Shown: positions 18,249-27,499, numbered from the stretch's first letter. The stretch is DNA of 64,000 bases from Armatimonadota bacterium (GCA_018268255.1 JAFDWX010000006.1:62001-126000), one strand, 5' to 3'. Program-made: numbers and translations. The notes: generated from the letters alone by a model not told the origin.

Positions 18249-18289
18249 GACAAGGCCCTGACTCGAATCATTCGAGTCAGGGCCTTGTC
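18249..18289 (+). terminator. 19-bp perfect hairpin between the two pilin-like genes
   Basis: GACAAGGCCCTGACTCGAA (18249-18267), loop TCA, exact reverse complement 18271-18289. The stem is unusually long and not followed by a T run (GTTAACGTTAAGG follows), so it may be a processing or transcript-end structure rather than a classical terminator. Confidence 0.55.
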
Positions 18290-18351
18290 GTTAACGTTAA
18301 GGGAAATTTAAGCTTTGGTTAAGGGACCATTAACTTAACTTTTCCTTAATC
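18289..18351. promoter_or_regulatory. AT-rich TTAAG-repeat region before the second pilin-like gene
   Basis: Within about 60 bp the words GTTAACGTTAAGG, TTTAAGC, GGTTAAGGG, ATTAACTTAAC and CCTTAATC occur on both strands, a dense set of TTAA(G/C) half-sites. A possible -10, TACGAT, is at 18362-18367, so the repeats would lie at and upstream of -35. Likely a multi-site operator. Confidence 0.4.
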
Positions 18352-18414
18352 TAGCGAGGCGTACGATGTGTGGAGGCCTGATTTGGCCACGAACGTAACC
18401 CAGGACTTCACGCT

Positions 18415-19347
18415 ATGAAAAGAGCTTTCACGCTGATTGAGCTGTTGGTTGTCATCGCGATTATCGCGATCCTCGCGGCTATTTTGTTCCCAGTCTTTGC
18501 CCAAGCAAAACAGGCCGCAAAGAAGACCCAAGACCTTAACAACGTTAAGGAAATTGGTCTCGCCCTCCAGATGTACCTCAACGATAACGAGGACACATAT
18601 CCTCAGGCTTACTGGTACGCCAACGATAACAACTCGACCAACGGTTACAATCACTGGTCGGGCAACATCCAGCCTTACGTTAAGAATCTCGCGATCTTTG
18701 TGAGCCCTGGCGACAAGAATCGCGGTCTTGCACCGACCAACTTCGTGGGAGACAACCGCGGTTTCGGAGTTCCGGCAGGTCAAACTTCGCAGAATCCTGT
18801 GCAGGACAACCAGGCTCCTCGATTGAGCTATACCGCTAACTCGCTGCTTATGCCGAGAAAGCGACGCACGGTCGACACGGCCCAGACCGTCAGTTCCTCG
18901 GTTGTGGACGATATCTCCGGCACGATCTTAATCGCTCCGTTGACGGACAACGTTCCTTGCATCAATGACACATCGTCCGCCTCAAACGTCGCGTACAAGA
19001 CTCACCGCTCGGCCAACCCTCTGTTCTTAGTTGGTTCCACCACTCCATACACCGGCGAAACTGCTGCTGAGAATGGTCAATCCGCCTACACGGCGATCTC
19101 CGTTGACCAGGCAAAGGCTGCACTTCTCAAGTGCCAAAAAGACAGCGCTCTTGGTCTTAATCACATCGTTTACACGGCTCCAGAACGATATGGCAACGGT
19201 GCGAACTACAGCATGGCGGATAGCTCGGCGAAATTCCAACCATTGCCAGCCATCTTGAACCCCAAGAAGTTCATGTGGGGCAAAAAGGCTTACACCGCTG
19301 GTGGAGGCTTGATCTACAAGCCGGGTACCACGGAAAGCGTCGAATAG
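18415..19347 (+). CDS. Prepilin-type N-terminal cleavage/methylation protein
   Basis: 310 residues beginning [19 protein letters not shown], with Glu at position +5 of the mature protein. The post-helix motif is [25 protein letters not shown], and a degenerate C-terminal motif [18 protein letters not shown] stands where H-x9-DG is usual. The globular part contains ARMs such as [24 protein letters not shown], closely parallel to the neighbour at 17351 ([21 protein letters not shown]), so the two are paralogs. The leader is followed by about 25 strongly hydrophobic residues. Role in pili, secretion or surface display cannot be settled from the sequence. A strong terminator follows. Confidence 0.88.
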   Translation: MKRAFTLIELLVVIAIIAILAAILFPVFAQAKQAAKKTQDLNNVKEIGLALQMYLNDNEDTYPQAYWYANDNNSTNGYNHWSGNIQPYVKNLAIFVSPGDKNRGLAPTNFVGDNRGFGVPAGQTSQNPVQDNQAPRLSYTANSLLMPRKRRTVDTAQTVSSSVVDDISGTILIAPLTDNVPCINDTSSASNVAYKTHRSANPLFLVGSTTPYTGETAAENGQSAYTAISVDQAKAALLKCQKDSALGLNHIVYTAPERYGNGANYSMADSSAKFQPLPAILNPKKFMWGKKAYTAGGGLIYKPGTTESVE

Positions 19348-19365
19348 TTCGATACGTGTGATGTT

Positions 19366-19399
19366 AAGCCCGAGGCTGTGCCTCGGGCTTCTTTATTTT
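19366..19399. terminator. Terminator between the second pilin-like gene and ppk2
   Basis: 11-bp perfect stem AAGCCCGAGGC (19366-19376), loop TGT, GCCTCGGGCTT (19380-19390), then CTTTATTTT. It overlaps the end of the convergent ppk2 and probably works on both strands. Confidence 0.8.
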
Positions 19400-20223
19400 G
19401 GTGTTGACCGATAGGCTGCCAGTTCGGCCTTGGCTTTTTCGCCAAGAGCTTGAAGGGACTTCTCCCACTGATCCCGGTAGGGAGCCAATGCTTCCACAAG
19501 ATGATGGGCCACGGCTAGATCCCTGAACCACTTCTTATCTGCTGGGATGACGATCCACGGCGCATTCTTGGGAGAGCACCTTTCCAAGGCAACTTCATAA
19601 GCCTTGGCGTATTCATCCCATAGTTCGCGCTCTTTCCAATCGCCGACCGCCAACTTCCAAGCTTTGTCGACTTCCTGTTCTCGAGCCAATAGCCGCTCTT
19701 CCTGCTCATCCTTGCTGATGTGCAGCATGAACTTTACGACGATCGTGTTGGAGTCGGTAAGGAGTTTTTCGAAGGCGTTGATATGGTCATAGCGTTTCTC
19801 CCAGACCTCCTCTGGCACCAGCTTGTGGACTCGCACCACCAAGACATCCTCGTAATGGGACCTGTTGAAGACCTGGATGCCGCCCTTCCCAGGAGTTTCC
19901 GAGTGGACTCGCCATAGGAAATCGTGCGCCAGTTCCTTGGGGCTGGGGACTTTAAAGCTTGACACCTGGGCACCTTGCACATTCACGAAGCTCAGGAGTC
20001 GATTGATTGCGCCATCCTTACCAGCCGTATCTCGGCCCTGAAATACGACGAGCATAGAATGCATGCTTGCCGCGTACATCAACTCTGCTAACTCCCCGAG
20101 TTCTCGGCCCAGATCTTCCAGCTTCGCCTCGCCTTCTTCGTGACTGAGGCCAGCGTCCGCTTTCGTCGGGATTTTGGAAAGATCGACCTTCTGATCCGGC
20201 TCGATCCGATATCCGAATTTCAT
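19393..20223 (-). CDS. Polyphosphate kinase 2 family protein
   Basis: 276 residues, one PPK2 domain. The P-loop is FQGRDTAGKDGAINRLL (residues 61-77; G63, D65, K69, D70), and the second conserved segment is VFNRSHYEDVLVVRVHKL (about residue 118) with the lid arginines. It uses polyphosphate to phosphorylate a nucleotide, or the reverse. The one-domain length and 'GRDTAGKDGAI' form place it in PPK2 class I or III, but substrate (GDP, ADP or AMP) cannot be decided by eye. Cytoplasmic. The start MKFGYRIEPDQKVDL matches family N-termini. It is followed 4 bp downstream (on the minus strand, its upstream side) by the methyltransferase gene, so the two probably form an operon. Confidence 0.9.
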   Translation of the reverse strand: MKFGYRIEPDQKVDLSKIPTKADAGLSHEEGEAKLEDLGRELGELAELMYAASMHSMLVVFQGRDTAGKDGAINRLLSFVNVQGAQVSSFKVPSPKELAHDFLWRVHSETPGKGGIQVFNRSHYEDVLVVRVHKLVPEEVWEKRYDHINAFEKLLTDSNTIVVKFMLHISKDEQEERLLAREQEVDKAWKLAVGDWKERELWDEYAKAYEVALERCSPKNAPWIVIPADKKWFRDLAVAHHLVEALAPYRDQWEKSLQALGEKAKAELAAYRSTPK

Positions 20224-20227
20224 GATC

Positions 20228-20803
20228 TCAATCTAGCCGATTTGGAGTCCCAAGCACCGCTTGGAACGCAATAACGGCCGCAGCAACATGGACATTCAAG
20301 GATCGACCTTTGCCGAACATGGGAATGAAGACCGCGAGATCCCGGTGCTTCATCACTCCGCCGTAAACACCATTCGCCTCATTCCCCAGCACGAGACAAG
20401 TCTTCGCGGGGAAATCAACCTCAAGGTAGTTCTCCGCGCCTTCGGCAATTTCCACGACCACAATGGACCAGCCTTCCTTCTTGAGCTGGAGAGCCGCTGC
20501 TTCGTGGCTTTCGAAGTGGCGAAATGGGATGCGGCGATGCTGTCCCATCGAGGTGACGCCGATCATGGGGTTCGGCGGTACAGGCGATCGGCCCGTCATG
20601 ATGAGTTCTTTGGCTCCACATCCATCTGCAACCCGGAACATGCCGCCCACGTTATAGGCATCCTCCCAATCTTGAAGTAGAAAGCAGACCTCGACCTTGG
20701 GTGGATGAAGAGATTTGAAATCCTTGTAAACCTGCCGCAACCCGGTCTTGGAGCGAATGGTCTTCACGCAGAAAGTATGCGCCGCAAGCCTGATATTCTG
20801 CAT
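20228..20803 (-). CDS. SpoU/TrmH family RNA 2'-O-methyltransferase
   Basis: 191 residues from the ATG at 20803 (MQNIRLAAHTFCVK). A TTG-type extension to 20878 would run across the divergent promoter of the 20866 gene and is rejected. SPOUT knot motifs are in order: motif 1 DWEDAYNVGGMFRVADG (Asn and Arg of NxGxxxR), motif 2 CLVLGNEANGV, motif 3 IPMFGKGRSLNVHVAAAVIAFQ. It transfers a methyl group from AdoMet to a ribose 2'-OH of tRNA or rRNA. The target is not readable, and the ~40-residue N-terminal extension is short compared with RlmB. Ends 4 bp before ppk2. Confidence 0.88.
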   Translation of the reverse strand: MQNIRLAAHTFCVKTIRSKTGLRQVYKDFKSLHPPKVEVCFLLQDWEDAYNVGGMFRVADGCGAKELIMTGRSPVPPNPMIGVTSMGQHRRIPFRHFESHEAAALQLKKEGWSIVVVEIAEGAENYLEVDFPAKTCLVLGNEANGVYGGVMKHRDLAVFIPMFGKGRSLNVHVAAAVIAFQAVLGTPNRLD

Positions 20804-20833
20804 CGAGATGCTGAAATAGCAGGTGTCTACGTC

Positions 20834-20839
20834 TACAAT
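20834..20839 (+). promoter_or_regulatory. -10 box for the TlpA-like gene
   Basis: TACAAT, 26 bp before ATG 20866. The SD AGCAGGTGA lies between them. Confidence 0.5.
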
Positions 20840-20865
20840 AGCAAGAAAGTAGCAGGTGATCCTAA

Positions 20866-21963
20866 ATGCCAAAGCCAATCAAAATTCTCGCCCTCGCCGT
20901 AATGGCGATTATGGTTGCCGCCGGAGCGACGGCCCAGACACTAAACATCGGAGATAAAGCTCCACGAATCGCTGTGACGAAGTGGGTCAAAGGAACTCCT
21001 GTGAAGGAGTTTGATCCTAAAAAGGTGTACGTTGTCGAGTTTTGGGCCACGTGGTGTGGCCCGTGCAAGCAGTCCATTCCCCACCTAACAGAACTCGCCA
21101 AGAAGTACAAAGACCAGGTGACCTTTACGGGCGTTTCCATTTGGGAAAAGGGACGAGGTTCGACAGAAACGACCGACCAGATCCAAAAGAAGGTCGCTGA
21201 CTTTGTAGACTCTATGGCCGAAAAAATGGACTACAACGTTGCCACAGATACTGCGGACGACTCGATGAGCAACACCTGGATGAGAGCGGCAGGTGAAAAT
21301 GGAATTCCCTCGGCGTTCGTGATCAAGGACAGCAAAATCGCGTGGATCGGCCACCCTATGTCGGGCCTAGATGAAGCGATCACAGAGATTCTGACTGGAG
21401 CGTTCGATGAAGCCGAGGCGAAAGCTGCACGCACTAAAGAAAAGGAGGCTGAGAAGGAGCAGATGGAGATGTCCACAAATCTCTCTGCTGCGATCAAGGC
21501 AAAGGATTACGACAAGGCGATGAAGGTTCTGGATGAAGCGATTGCCAAACATCCAGAGTCTAAAGAGCAATTCACGGAAATCAAACTGAACATCCTCAGC
21601 AGCGGGGAGAAAGCCAAGTTGGAGGCTTTCCTGGATTCGGTTTACGCGGATAAATCGTGGAGTGCAGAATTCCTGAACACGGTGGCGTGGGATCTTTGTA
21701 CAGAAAAGGTCTATGACTCCATTGATAAGTCCTATTCGACCAAGTTCGCCAAGCGGGCACTTGATACCGTTGACGATGGCACCTTGACGCAGGTGATGGT
21801 GTTAGATACGTACGCCGCGTGCCTTTGGAAAGAAGGAAAGAAAACTGAGGCTCTCAAACAGCAGGAACTCGCTGTGTCCAAGGCATCCAAACTTGCAGAG
21901 GAGGTTCCGGAGGACATGCTCAAAGAAATGAAGGACCGCCTAGCAGAATACAAGAAGGGTTGA
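20866..21963 (+). CDS. Secreted TlpA-like thioredoxin with C-terminal helical domain
   Basis: 365 residues. Signal peptide to about residue 23 (MPKPIKILALAVMAIMVAAG). A thioredoxin-like domain (LNIGDKAPRIAV...VYVVEFWATWCGPCKQSIPHL) has the redox pair CGPC near residue 64 and the cis-Pro loop in NGIPSAFVIKD. From ~residue 195 there is a charged coiled region (EAEAKAARTKEKEAEKEQMEM), then TPR-like helices (AIKAKDYDKAMKVLDEAIAKHPESKEQF, DTYAACLWKEGKKTEALKQQELAV). Likely a periplasmic disulfide reductant whose C-terminal repeats bind partners. Similar fusions are common in Planctomycetes, Bacteroidetes and Armatimonadota. A strong terminator follows. Confidence 0.85.
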   Translation: MPKPIKILALAVMAIMVAAGATAQTLNIGDKAPRIAVTKWVKGTPVKEFDPKKVYVVEFWATWCGPCKQSIPHLTELAKKYKDQVTFTGVSIWEKGRGSTETTDQIQKKVADFVDSMAEKMDYNVATDTADDSMSNTWMRAAGENGIPSAFVIKDSKIAWIGHPMSGLDEAITEILTGAFDEAEAKAARTKEKEAEKEQMEMSTNLSAAIKAKDYDKAMKVLDEAIAKHPESKEQFTEIKLNILSSGEKAKLEAFLDSVYADKSWSAEFLNTVAWDLCTEKVYDSIDKSYSTKFAKRALDTVDDGTLTQVMVLDTYAACLWKEGKKTEALKQQELAVSKASKLAEEVPEDMLKEMKDRLAEYKKG

Positions 21964-21983
21964 CGGCCTTCTTTCCCTGCACT

Positions 21984-22018
21984 AGCCACGCCAACCCGAT
22001 AGTGGCGTGGCTTAATTT
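21984..22018 (+). terminator. Terminator after the TlpA-like gene
   Basis: 10-bp stem AGCCACGCCA (21984-21993) / TGGCGTGGCT (22003-22012), then TAATTTTTG. Confidence 0.8.
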
Positions 22019-22119
22019 TTGCGCAAACCATTTGTCAAGATTTTCTAGACAGCGGGACTGATATCTTTGCCGTTCCTGCCGACAATTGAATCAAACACCG
22101 GTTGGGTGGTTCAAAAGGT

Positions 22120-23706
22120 ATGTCACAGGTCTATATAAACAAGCAGGTTTCGTCGTCAGAAATTCAGCATCGCCTGAGCACAAACCGCATCGGTCCCAAG
22201 GATCAAGCGGCATTGAGGAAAGTGGGAACGATCCTGACTCCCCACATGAACAAGATCGTTGACGCATTCTACGATCACGTAGGGAAGTACCCGGAGGCCC
22301 TCAAGATTGTCACCGATGCGGGTGCAACAGTGGAGCGTCTCAAAAAGACCAATCCGAACTACTTTGCCCAAATGTTCGCTGCCGATTTCGGCCCCGACTA
22401 TTTCGCATCGCGACTGGTGATCGGTAAGATCCATGCCAACATCGGCCTTGAGCCGGCATGGTTCTACGCGGCGATGAGCACCTACTACGATGTCATCTTC
22501 CCGATCCTTGTAAACAAACTCAAATTCCAGCCTGGAACCCTAACGGAATGCCTTTGCGCTCTCCAAAAGGCCTTTAACCTGGACCAATCGCTCATTCTGG
22601 AGGCCTATATTGATGGTCTGGTTGAAGAAGTTGACCGAGTGACCAGCGATACGAACGAATCGATCCGGATTCTCCAGGAAACGAGCCGAGAAATCCGAAT
22701 TGCTGCAGACGAATCAGGAGGAGCCGCCACACAGGTTGCTCAGGTCACCATTGATCTGGCGACCGGAGCACAGACGCAAGCCATGGCTGCAGACCAAGCC
22801 GCGGAATCAACTGCGGTGCTGAAAGAAAACAGCCAGAAGATTGCTGAAGGTAGCCAGATGCAGGCGAAAGCTCTCGACAAAGCGAGTGCAGCGGTCAGCG
22901 AAGTTCAGGCCAAGATCCACGAAATCGATACGCTGGCGAGCCAGTGGGAGAAAATCCGAACTCGCATGGAGGTCATGAATCAGGTCAAGCAGACCGTGAC
23001 CGATACTGCAGCACGAGTCGAACAGATGAGCGCGCATTCAAGCGAGATCGGAAACATCGTTCAAACGATCGAATCGATTGCCGACCAGACCAATCTGCTT
23101 GCGCTGAATGCAGCCATCGAAGCTGCACGCGCCGGGGAACATGGACGAGGATTCGCAGTTGTTGCAGAAGAGGTCCGCAAGTTGGCCGAGCGGGCAAGCG
23201 ATGCGACCAAGGAAATTTCGAGTCTGATTTCCACCGTTCAGGAAGTAAGTTCCGAGGCGAACAACTTCATGACCCGAACCCTGGGCGACGTTAACGAGGC
23301 CTCGGAAGTGAGTCTCGAAGCAGCTTCATGCCTTGAGCAGATCGCCTTGAGCGCCTCCACGTGCACCGAGCTCAACGAGAGCCTGGGAGCCGCCATGGTT
23401 CAGGTGAATGGAATCGCCGACCAGAACCTACTGGCCCTGAGGGAAGTGGATACCAACGTCGAGCAGACCAGTGGAGCCATCGTCAAGATCGCCACAATTA
23501 CTCAGGAAAATTCTGCCGCGAGCCAAGAAGTCAGCGCCTCCGCGGAAGAGATGAGCGCGCAGGTGGAATTGCTTGCTGCGAGCATCGGTCAGATCGATCA
23601 GCAGGTCGATGCACTGAGTACGGGGGCGGCGAAGTTATCAGTCTCAATCGGCAAACTCCGTTCGGGCAAGAAATCAGATTCGCACACTCAAGCCAAAGCT
23701 GCTTAA
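22120..23706 (+). CDS. Globin-coupled sensor methyl-accepting chemotaxis protein (HemAT-like)
   Basis: 528 residues from ATG 22120 ([15 protein letters not shown]); a TTG six codons upstream is less likely. There is no membrane segment, so it is soluble. The first ~180 residues are a sensor globin (protoglobin type). It has the proximal haem ligand His105 in [22 protein letters not shown], and helix segments [19 protein letters not shown] and [17 protein letters not shown] long signalling coiled coil follows. Its hairpin tip, [20 protein letters not shown] with [19 protein letters not shown], is the invariant CheA/CheW contact. By analogy with HemAT it binds O2 at haem and drives aerotaxis. 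No che genes are in this window. It is a single-gene unit with a terminator. Confidence 0.92.
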   Translation: MSQVYINKQVSSSEIQHRLSTNRIGPKDQAALRKVGTILTPHMNKIVDAFYDHVGKYPEALKIVTDAGATVERLKKTNPNYFAQMFAADFGPDYFASRLVIGKIHANIGLEPAWFYAAMSTYYDVIFPILVNKLKFQPGTLTECLCALQKAFNLDQSLILEAYIDGLVEEVDRVTSDTNESIRILQETSREIRIAADESGGAATQVAQVTIDLATGAQTQAMAADQAAESTAVLKENSQKIAEGSQMQAKALDKASAAVSEVQAKIHEIDTLASQWEKIRTRMEVMNQVKQTVTDTAARVEQMSAHSSEIGNIVQTIESIADQTNLLALNAAIEAARAGEHGRGFAVVAEEVRKLAERASDATKEISSLISTVQEVSSEANNFMTRTLGDVNEASEVSLEAASCLEQIALSASTCTELNESLGAAMVQVNGIADQNLLALREVDTNVEQTSGAIVKIATITQENSAASQEVSASAEEMSAQVELLAASIGQIDQQVDALSTGAAKLSVSIGKLRSGKKSDSHTQAKAA

Positions 23707-23730
23707 AACCTCCCTTTTGTTACACAATAA

Positions 23731-23758
23731 GCTCTGCCCGTTTGGGCAGGGCTTTTTT
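23731..23758 (+). terminator. Terminator after the globin-coupled receptor
   Basis: GCTCTGCCC (23731-23739), loop GTTT, GGGCAGGGC (23744-23752), TTTTTTG. Confidence 0.85.
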
Positions 23759-23837
23759 GTTATAGCGGACACAAATTAGCGATCAATAACGCTTGGAAAA
23801 CCCGAACTATCGTGTATCCTAAAGCCTGTTTACTGCA

Positions 23838-24749
23838 ATGAAATTCGGACCAGTTGTACATTTCACCTGGGCCTGTGCCACTTTGTCGTCTCTCGTGATG
23901 CTCGGTTGCGCCGGTTCACATTCCGCAAGTTCCGAAAGTGGGATCTATGTCTATCCCGCAGTATCTCGATGTGGAACCGAGACTCCCTCCCGCGAGGTCC
24001 GCGCGGAAGTAGAACGTGATTTGGCCCAAAGCCGCCAGGTCTACTTCCATTCCACACTCAGAATTCCGATCTACGTGCATGTCATCCGGAAGGATTATGG
24101 TGTGGAAAATGGCGACGTCTCTGAACTGCAAATCCGCCATCAGGTCAACTACTTAAATCAAGTCTTTGCTCGCTCGACCCAATCGGGGACCGTTGTGTTC
24201 CAGTTCGCAGTGGCTTCGATCGACCGCACCACCAATGCCACTTGGTACCAATTCGGAGTGGATGATCTGGGCCAAGATGCGATGAAGTACGCGTTGCACA
24301 AGGGAACCGCTCGGGATCTCAATCTGTACATTAACGGGATGAACAACGGGCACTACGGATGGTCCACGTTCCCATGGTCTTATCAAGCGAGCCCATTGAG
24401 AGATGGAGTGGTGATCCTTAATGGATCGATGCCGGGTGGCTCTGCCGCGCCGAACAATCTTGGCAACACCCTTGTCCACGAGGTCGGGCATTGGCTTGGC
24501 CTCTATCACACCTTTGAGGGAGGGTGCTCAACCTCGGCCGGCGATTACGTGAGCGACACCCCCGCCGAAGCAACGGCTGCGCAAGGTTGTCCTGTGGGAA
24601 GAGACTCTTGCACCGGAAGCCAATTTCCTGGCGTCGATCCCATCGACAACTTTATGGACTATTCCGATGATGGCTGCATGACCCGATTCACCGCTGGCCA
24701 AATTGACCGGATGGTCAGCAGTTACTCGTTGTATCGCGAAAACCGCTAA
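23838..24749 (+). CDS. Pappalysin-like M43 metalloprotease lipoprotein
   Basis: 303 residues. The N-terminus has a lipobox LVMLGC (Cys24), so it is probably a lipoprotein. The active site HEVGHWLGLYH (His214, Glu215, His218, His224) is the extended metzincin zinc motif HExxHxxGxxH. The Met-turn is in NFMDYSDDGCMTRFT further on, as in M43 cytophagalysin/pappalysins. The segments IPIYVHVIRKDYG and QVNYLNQVFARS are typical of the M43 N-terminal sheet. Cys pairs (GGCST, QGCP, DSCTG, DGCM) probably form disulfides. It would cut peptides outside the cytoplasm. The -10-like TATCCT at 23815-23820 gives a leader of only ~11 nt without SD. Confidence 0.88.
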   Translation: MKFGPVVHFTWACATLSSLVMLGCAGSHSASSESGIYVYPAVSRCGTETPSREVRAEVERDLAQSRQVYFHSTLRIPIYVHVIRKDYGVENGDVSELQIRHQVNYLNQVFARSTQSGTVVFQFAVASIDRTTNATWYQFGVDDLGQDAMKYALHKGTARDLNLYINGMNNGHYGWSTFPWSYQASPLRDGVVILNGSMPGGSAAPNNLGNTLVHEVGHWLGLYHTFEGGCSTSAGDYVSDTPAEATAAQGCPVGRDSCTGSQFPGVDPIDNFMDYSDDGCMTRFTAGQIDRMVSSYSLYRENR

Positions 24750-24752
24750 ATA

Positions 24753-26084
24753 CTAGCGCAAAGCGAGTTGATGCTCGACCGGCATGAGGTTCTTGGATTC
24801 TGCCGTCTGCACCATGGATTTGCCGTGCTCGATGTAGTACTCGAACTCCTCTGGAAAGACTCGCAAGGCAGCCGCAACCGGCCAGGCAGCAGCATCACCC
24901 AAACCACAGAATGATCGTCCGTCGAGCTGCTTGGTGATATCCAGCAAGAGGTCCATATCGCCCTTTTGCCCGTTGCCCTGAACGATGCGTTCCATGATCT
25001 GAAGCATCCACTTGGTCCCTTCGCGACAGGGAGTGCACTTTCCGCAGCTTTCCATGGCATAGAACATTGCCGTTCGCCAGATGAAAGAAACGATGCAGGT
25101 GTGTTCGTTGAGGAACATGCTCGCTCCTGAGCCCACCATCGACTTGACCTCCGCCATTTCCTCGTATCCGATGATGGCTTTGTCCACATCGGCCGCGGTG
25201 ATGATGGGAACCGATGATCCGCCGGGAACACAGGCCTTAAGTTTGCCGCCCTTGACGCCTCCCGCCATCTCCAGCAGGTCGCGCAACGGCGTCCCGAATT
25301 CAACTTCGAAGTTTCCGGGCTTGTTGACGTGCCCACTAACGCTAAAAATCTTTGTGCCTCGGGAGTTCTTGGTCGAAGCTCCGAGAGTCGCGTACCAGTT
25401 GCCACCCTTGTTGAGGATAAACGGTGCGCAGCAGTAGGTCTCAACGTTGTTGATGACCGTCGGAAAGTCGAAAAGACCTGCGATGGTAGGTAGTGGCGCA
25501 TGCGGAAACTTGAGTCGAGGCATCCCCCGCTCGCCCATGAGCGAACTCATCAAGGCGCTCTCTTCGCCGCACTCATACGACCCGGCACCGAGGTGAATAT
25601 GCAGGTCGAAATCAAAGCCTGATCCCAGAATATTCTTGCCGAGCAGCCCGGCGGCGTACGCCTCATCAATGGCGGAGCGGAGCGCTTTGGCTGCATCGAT
25701 GAATTCGCCACGGATGTACACGTAGCCGACATCTGCCTTGGTTGCGAACCCCGCTATGGTCATTCCCTCGATGAGCAGGAACGGTGTGGTCTCCAGAAGC
25801 TGCTTATCTTTAAAGGTCCCTGGCTCGCCCTCGTCTGCGTTGCAAAGAATATAGTGATGGGGGGCAGTTTTCTCTTTGGGGATACCGTTCCACTTGATCC
25901 AGGTAGGAAATCCTGCACCGCCTCGGCCTCGCAAACCGCTCGCTTTTATCTCGTCGATGATCGCCTGGCGCTCCATCCCCAACGCCTTTTTGAGAGCCTC
26001 GAATCCGCCCGTGCCTTGGTATCCGGCAAGGGTGCGAAAATTCGGATCGTGGGAGTGCTCGAAGAGAAGCTTGTATTCGGCCAT
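24753..26084 (-). CDS. nuoF: NADH-quinone oxidoreductase subunit F
   Basis: 443 residues. It is the NADH-oxidising subunit of complex I with FMN and the N3 4Fe-4S cluster. The FMN/NADH loops are SGLRGRGGAGFPTWIKW (residue ~50), CNADEGEPGTFKD (~80) and GSYECGEESALMSSLMGERG (~168). The SLBB domain is around NKPGNFEVEFGTPLRDLL. The cluster motif ESCGKCTPCREGTKW near 335 plus the downstream Cys in RSFCGLGDAA give four ligands. It is on the opposite strand from nuoD (30002) and nuoE (34083), so the usual nuo order is broken. Electrons should pass to NuoE and NuoG at the cytoplasmic arm. No nuoG is in the window. Confidence 0.95.
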   Translation of the reverse strand: MAEYKLLFEHSHDPNFRTLAGYQGTGGFEALKKALGMERQAIIDEIKASGLRGRGGAGFPTWIKWNGIPKEKTAPHHYILCNADEGEPGTFKDKQLLETTPFLLIEGMTIAGFATKADVGYVYIRGEFIDAAKALRSAIDEAYAAGLLGKNILGSGFDFDLHIHLGAGSYECGEESALMSSLMGERGMPRLKFPHAPLPTIAGLFDFPTVINNVETYCCAPFILNKGGNWYATLGASTKNSRGTKIFSVSGHVNKPGNFEVEFGTPLRDLLEMAGGVKGGKLKACVPGGSSVPIITAADVDKAIIGYEEMAEVKSMVGSGASMFLNEHTCIVSFIWRTAMFYAMESCGKCTPCREGTKWMLQIMERIVQGNGQKGDMDLLLDITKQLDGRSFCGLGDAAAWPVAAALRVFPEEFEYYIEHGKSMVQTAESKNLMPVEHQLALR

Positions 26085-26142
26085 ACGCTTGTCGTGATTC
26101 TACTGGATTCGCACTGCGACATTCACACTTGCGGAGAATAGT

Positions 26143-26220
26143 CGCCTGCGGCGGCCGGCCCGGGGCCACTCCCTCCCCGACTCGTACCTCGTCGGGTCTG
26201 CGCCCCGGCCGCCGCATGCG
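26143..26220 (+). repeat. GC-rich structured element, copy C
   Basis: Intergenic between divergent nuoF and a pilin-like gene. The outer arms 26143-26158 and 26205-26220 pair at 15 of 16 positions. The inner part carries CGGGGCCACTCCC (26161-26173) and a small stem CCGAC...GTCGG (26177-26195). It shares GGCCACTCCC with copy B and GCCAC with copies A and D, while its outer stem sequence is different. Confidence 0.65.
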
Positions 26221-26306
26221 AGGGCTTCGGTGCGGTGATTCCCTAATTCAGCGATGGGATGAGCTGCCGGCATAATTGCCTTGAGTAAGTTGCTATTTCG
26301 ATGTAC

Positions 26307-26312
26307 TATAAA
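26307..26312 (+). promoter_or_regulatory. -10 box in a 28-nt block duplicated at 27481
   Basis: TATAAA ends 9 nt before ATG 26322. The whole block from TGTACTATAAATG to the first codons is identical to that at 27482-27506. Confidence 0.55.
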
Positions 26313-26321
26313 TGTAGAACC

Positions 26322-27320
26322 ATGAAAAATACAGGAACTCCAACGATGGAGCGATTTTTGGCTCCGGCGATTATCGTGCTTCTTTCGGTGATCCTTTATC
26401 CCGTGCTGGATTCCCGAAAGACACATCCCACTCCCATGGCAGTCATGATCCGCAAGCAGTCCCAAGCGATGTTGTCCTATGTCCAGGACTACGATCAGCG
26501 TTTTCCAATCTGCCAGGTTGCGTATCCGGCGGGTGAACGCGACATTTTTTGGCACGACGTGGTTTATCCGTATCAGAGCTGGGACATTTACTATAATTCG
26601 TTTCGCGCGCTTCCCGGGGGAATATATGCGCACCATTATCTCTTCCAAACCCATCAGTATTATGCAATGCCTCCTGTGGCGGCAACAGTCAGTACCCTAG
26701 AGCGAACTCGTGGCTACTTCTCCTGGCAACAAACTCTATTGACAAGCGATTTGGCGCTTAAGTTTGAAGGTATCGCTGGCCACGTCAACTCAGGTGGAAC
26801 CGACTCGTATGGTGCGGGAAGGCACGACGCCCCATCCAGAACATTGTCCGAAATTTCGAATCCAGGCGAGATGATAGCGATAGCCGAAAGCTCGAACTGG
26901 GACTTTTGGTGGAGTTTTGGGAATGGTTCCAATTCGTACGCCATGAAATATTGCGTCCGATGGGCGCCTGAATATGCATGGTCAAGTTACGGAACGTGGT
27001 GGGGATATGCTGGTCCAACCGCGTCACAACATTTGGTAGAGGGCAGGAGCGGCGTCGGCCCAGTTTGCCAATACCCGAACGGAAAAACCATGGTTGCTAG
27101 CGCCGATGGCAGAGCACTGCTCCTTGATTTTCGAACCGAACTTATTTCGTATCGGCAATTGAGCGATGGCACCTACGCGATGAAGTGGTTCTGGCCCTAT
27201 GGGGACACCTCACCGTCGGTGGTTCAAAGCCCTAATTCGGGTAAGCCACTGCTGAGAAGTAATCTCAAGGCGCTAACTCCGAAGCTGGCTCTACGAGCGC
27301 AGTCCGCACGAACAGAATAG
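26322..27320 (+). CDS. Pilin-like paralog with decayed prepilin signal
   Basis: 332 residues from ATG 26322 (MKNTGTPTMERFLAPAIIV); the upstream ATG at 26301 overlaps the -10 box and is rejected. The body aligns along its whole length with the canonical prepilin protein at 36904-37818. Shared segments include [49 protein letters not shown] and GYAGPTASQHLVEGRSGVGP, then SADGRALLLDFR for the DG motif. The N-terminus keeps one hydrophobic helix but lacks the FTLIELL cleavage signal and Glu5. It is therefore unlikely to be processed or assembled as a pilin and is probably anchored by that helix. Function unknown. It is followed by a second paralog at 27500. Confidence 0.8.
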   Translation: MKNTGTPTMERFLAPAIIVLLSVILYPVLDSRKTHPTPMAVMIRKQSQAMLSYVQDYDQRFPICQVAYPAGERDIFWHDVVYPYQSWDIYYNSFRALPGGIYAHHYLFQTHQYYAMPPVAATVSTLERTRGYFSWQQTLLTSDLALKFEGIAGHVNSGGTDSYGAGRHDAPSRTLSEISNPGEMIAIAESSNWDFWWSFGNGSNSYAMKYCVRWAPEYAWSSYGTWWGYAGPTASQHLVEGRSGVGPVCQYPNGKTMVASADGRALLLDFRTELISYRQLSDGTYAMKWFWPYGDTSPSVVQSPNSGKPLLRSNLKALTPKLALRAQSARTE

Positions 27321-27484
27321 AGCATGTGATCTCCTCCAGTGTTGGGCTGGCCTGCACCACTTTGGCCGGACAACGGAGTGCTCAGGTTGCAGTAGCCAGC
27401 GAGGTGACGCTACTGGGCAAACGTCTGGTGTACTGCCCTCCACACAAGAGTATCCAATCTTGGAATTTGGAGTTTTTACTGTAC

Positions 27485-27490
27485 TATAAA
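27485..27490 (+). promoter_or_regulatory. -10 box identical in context to that at 26307
   Basis: TATAAA ends 9 nt before ATG 27500; there is no SD. Confidence 0.55.
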
Positions 27491-27499
27491 TGTAGAACC

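Noticed and set aside
27326-27499. N-terminal extension of the second pilin paralog
   Set aside because: It contains the duplicated promoter block and has no counterpart in the paralogs.
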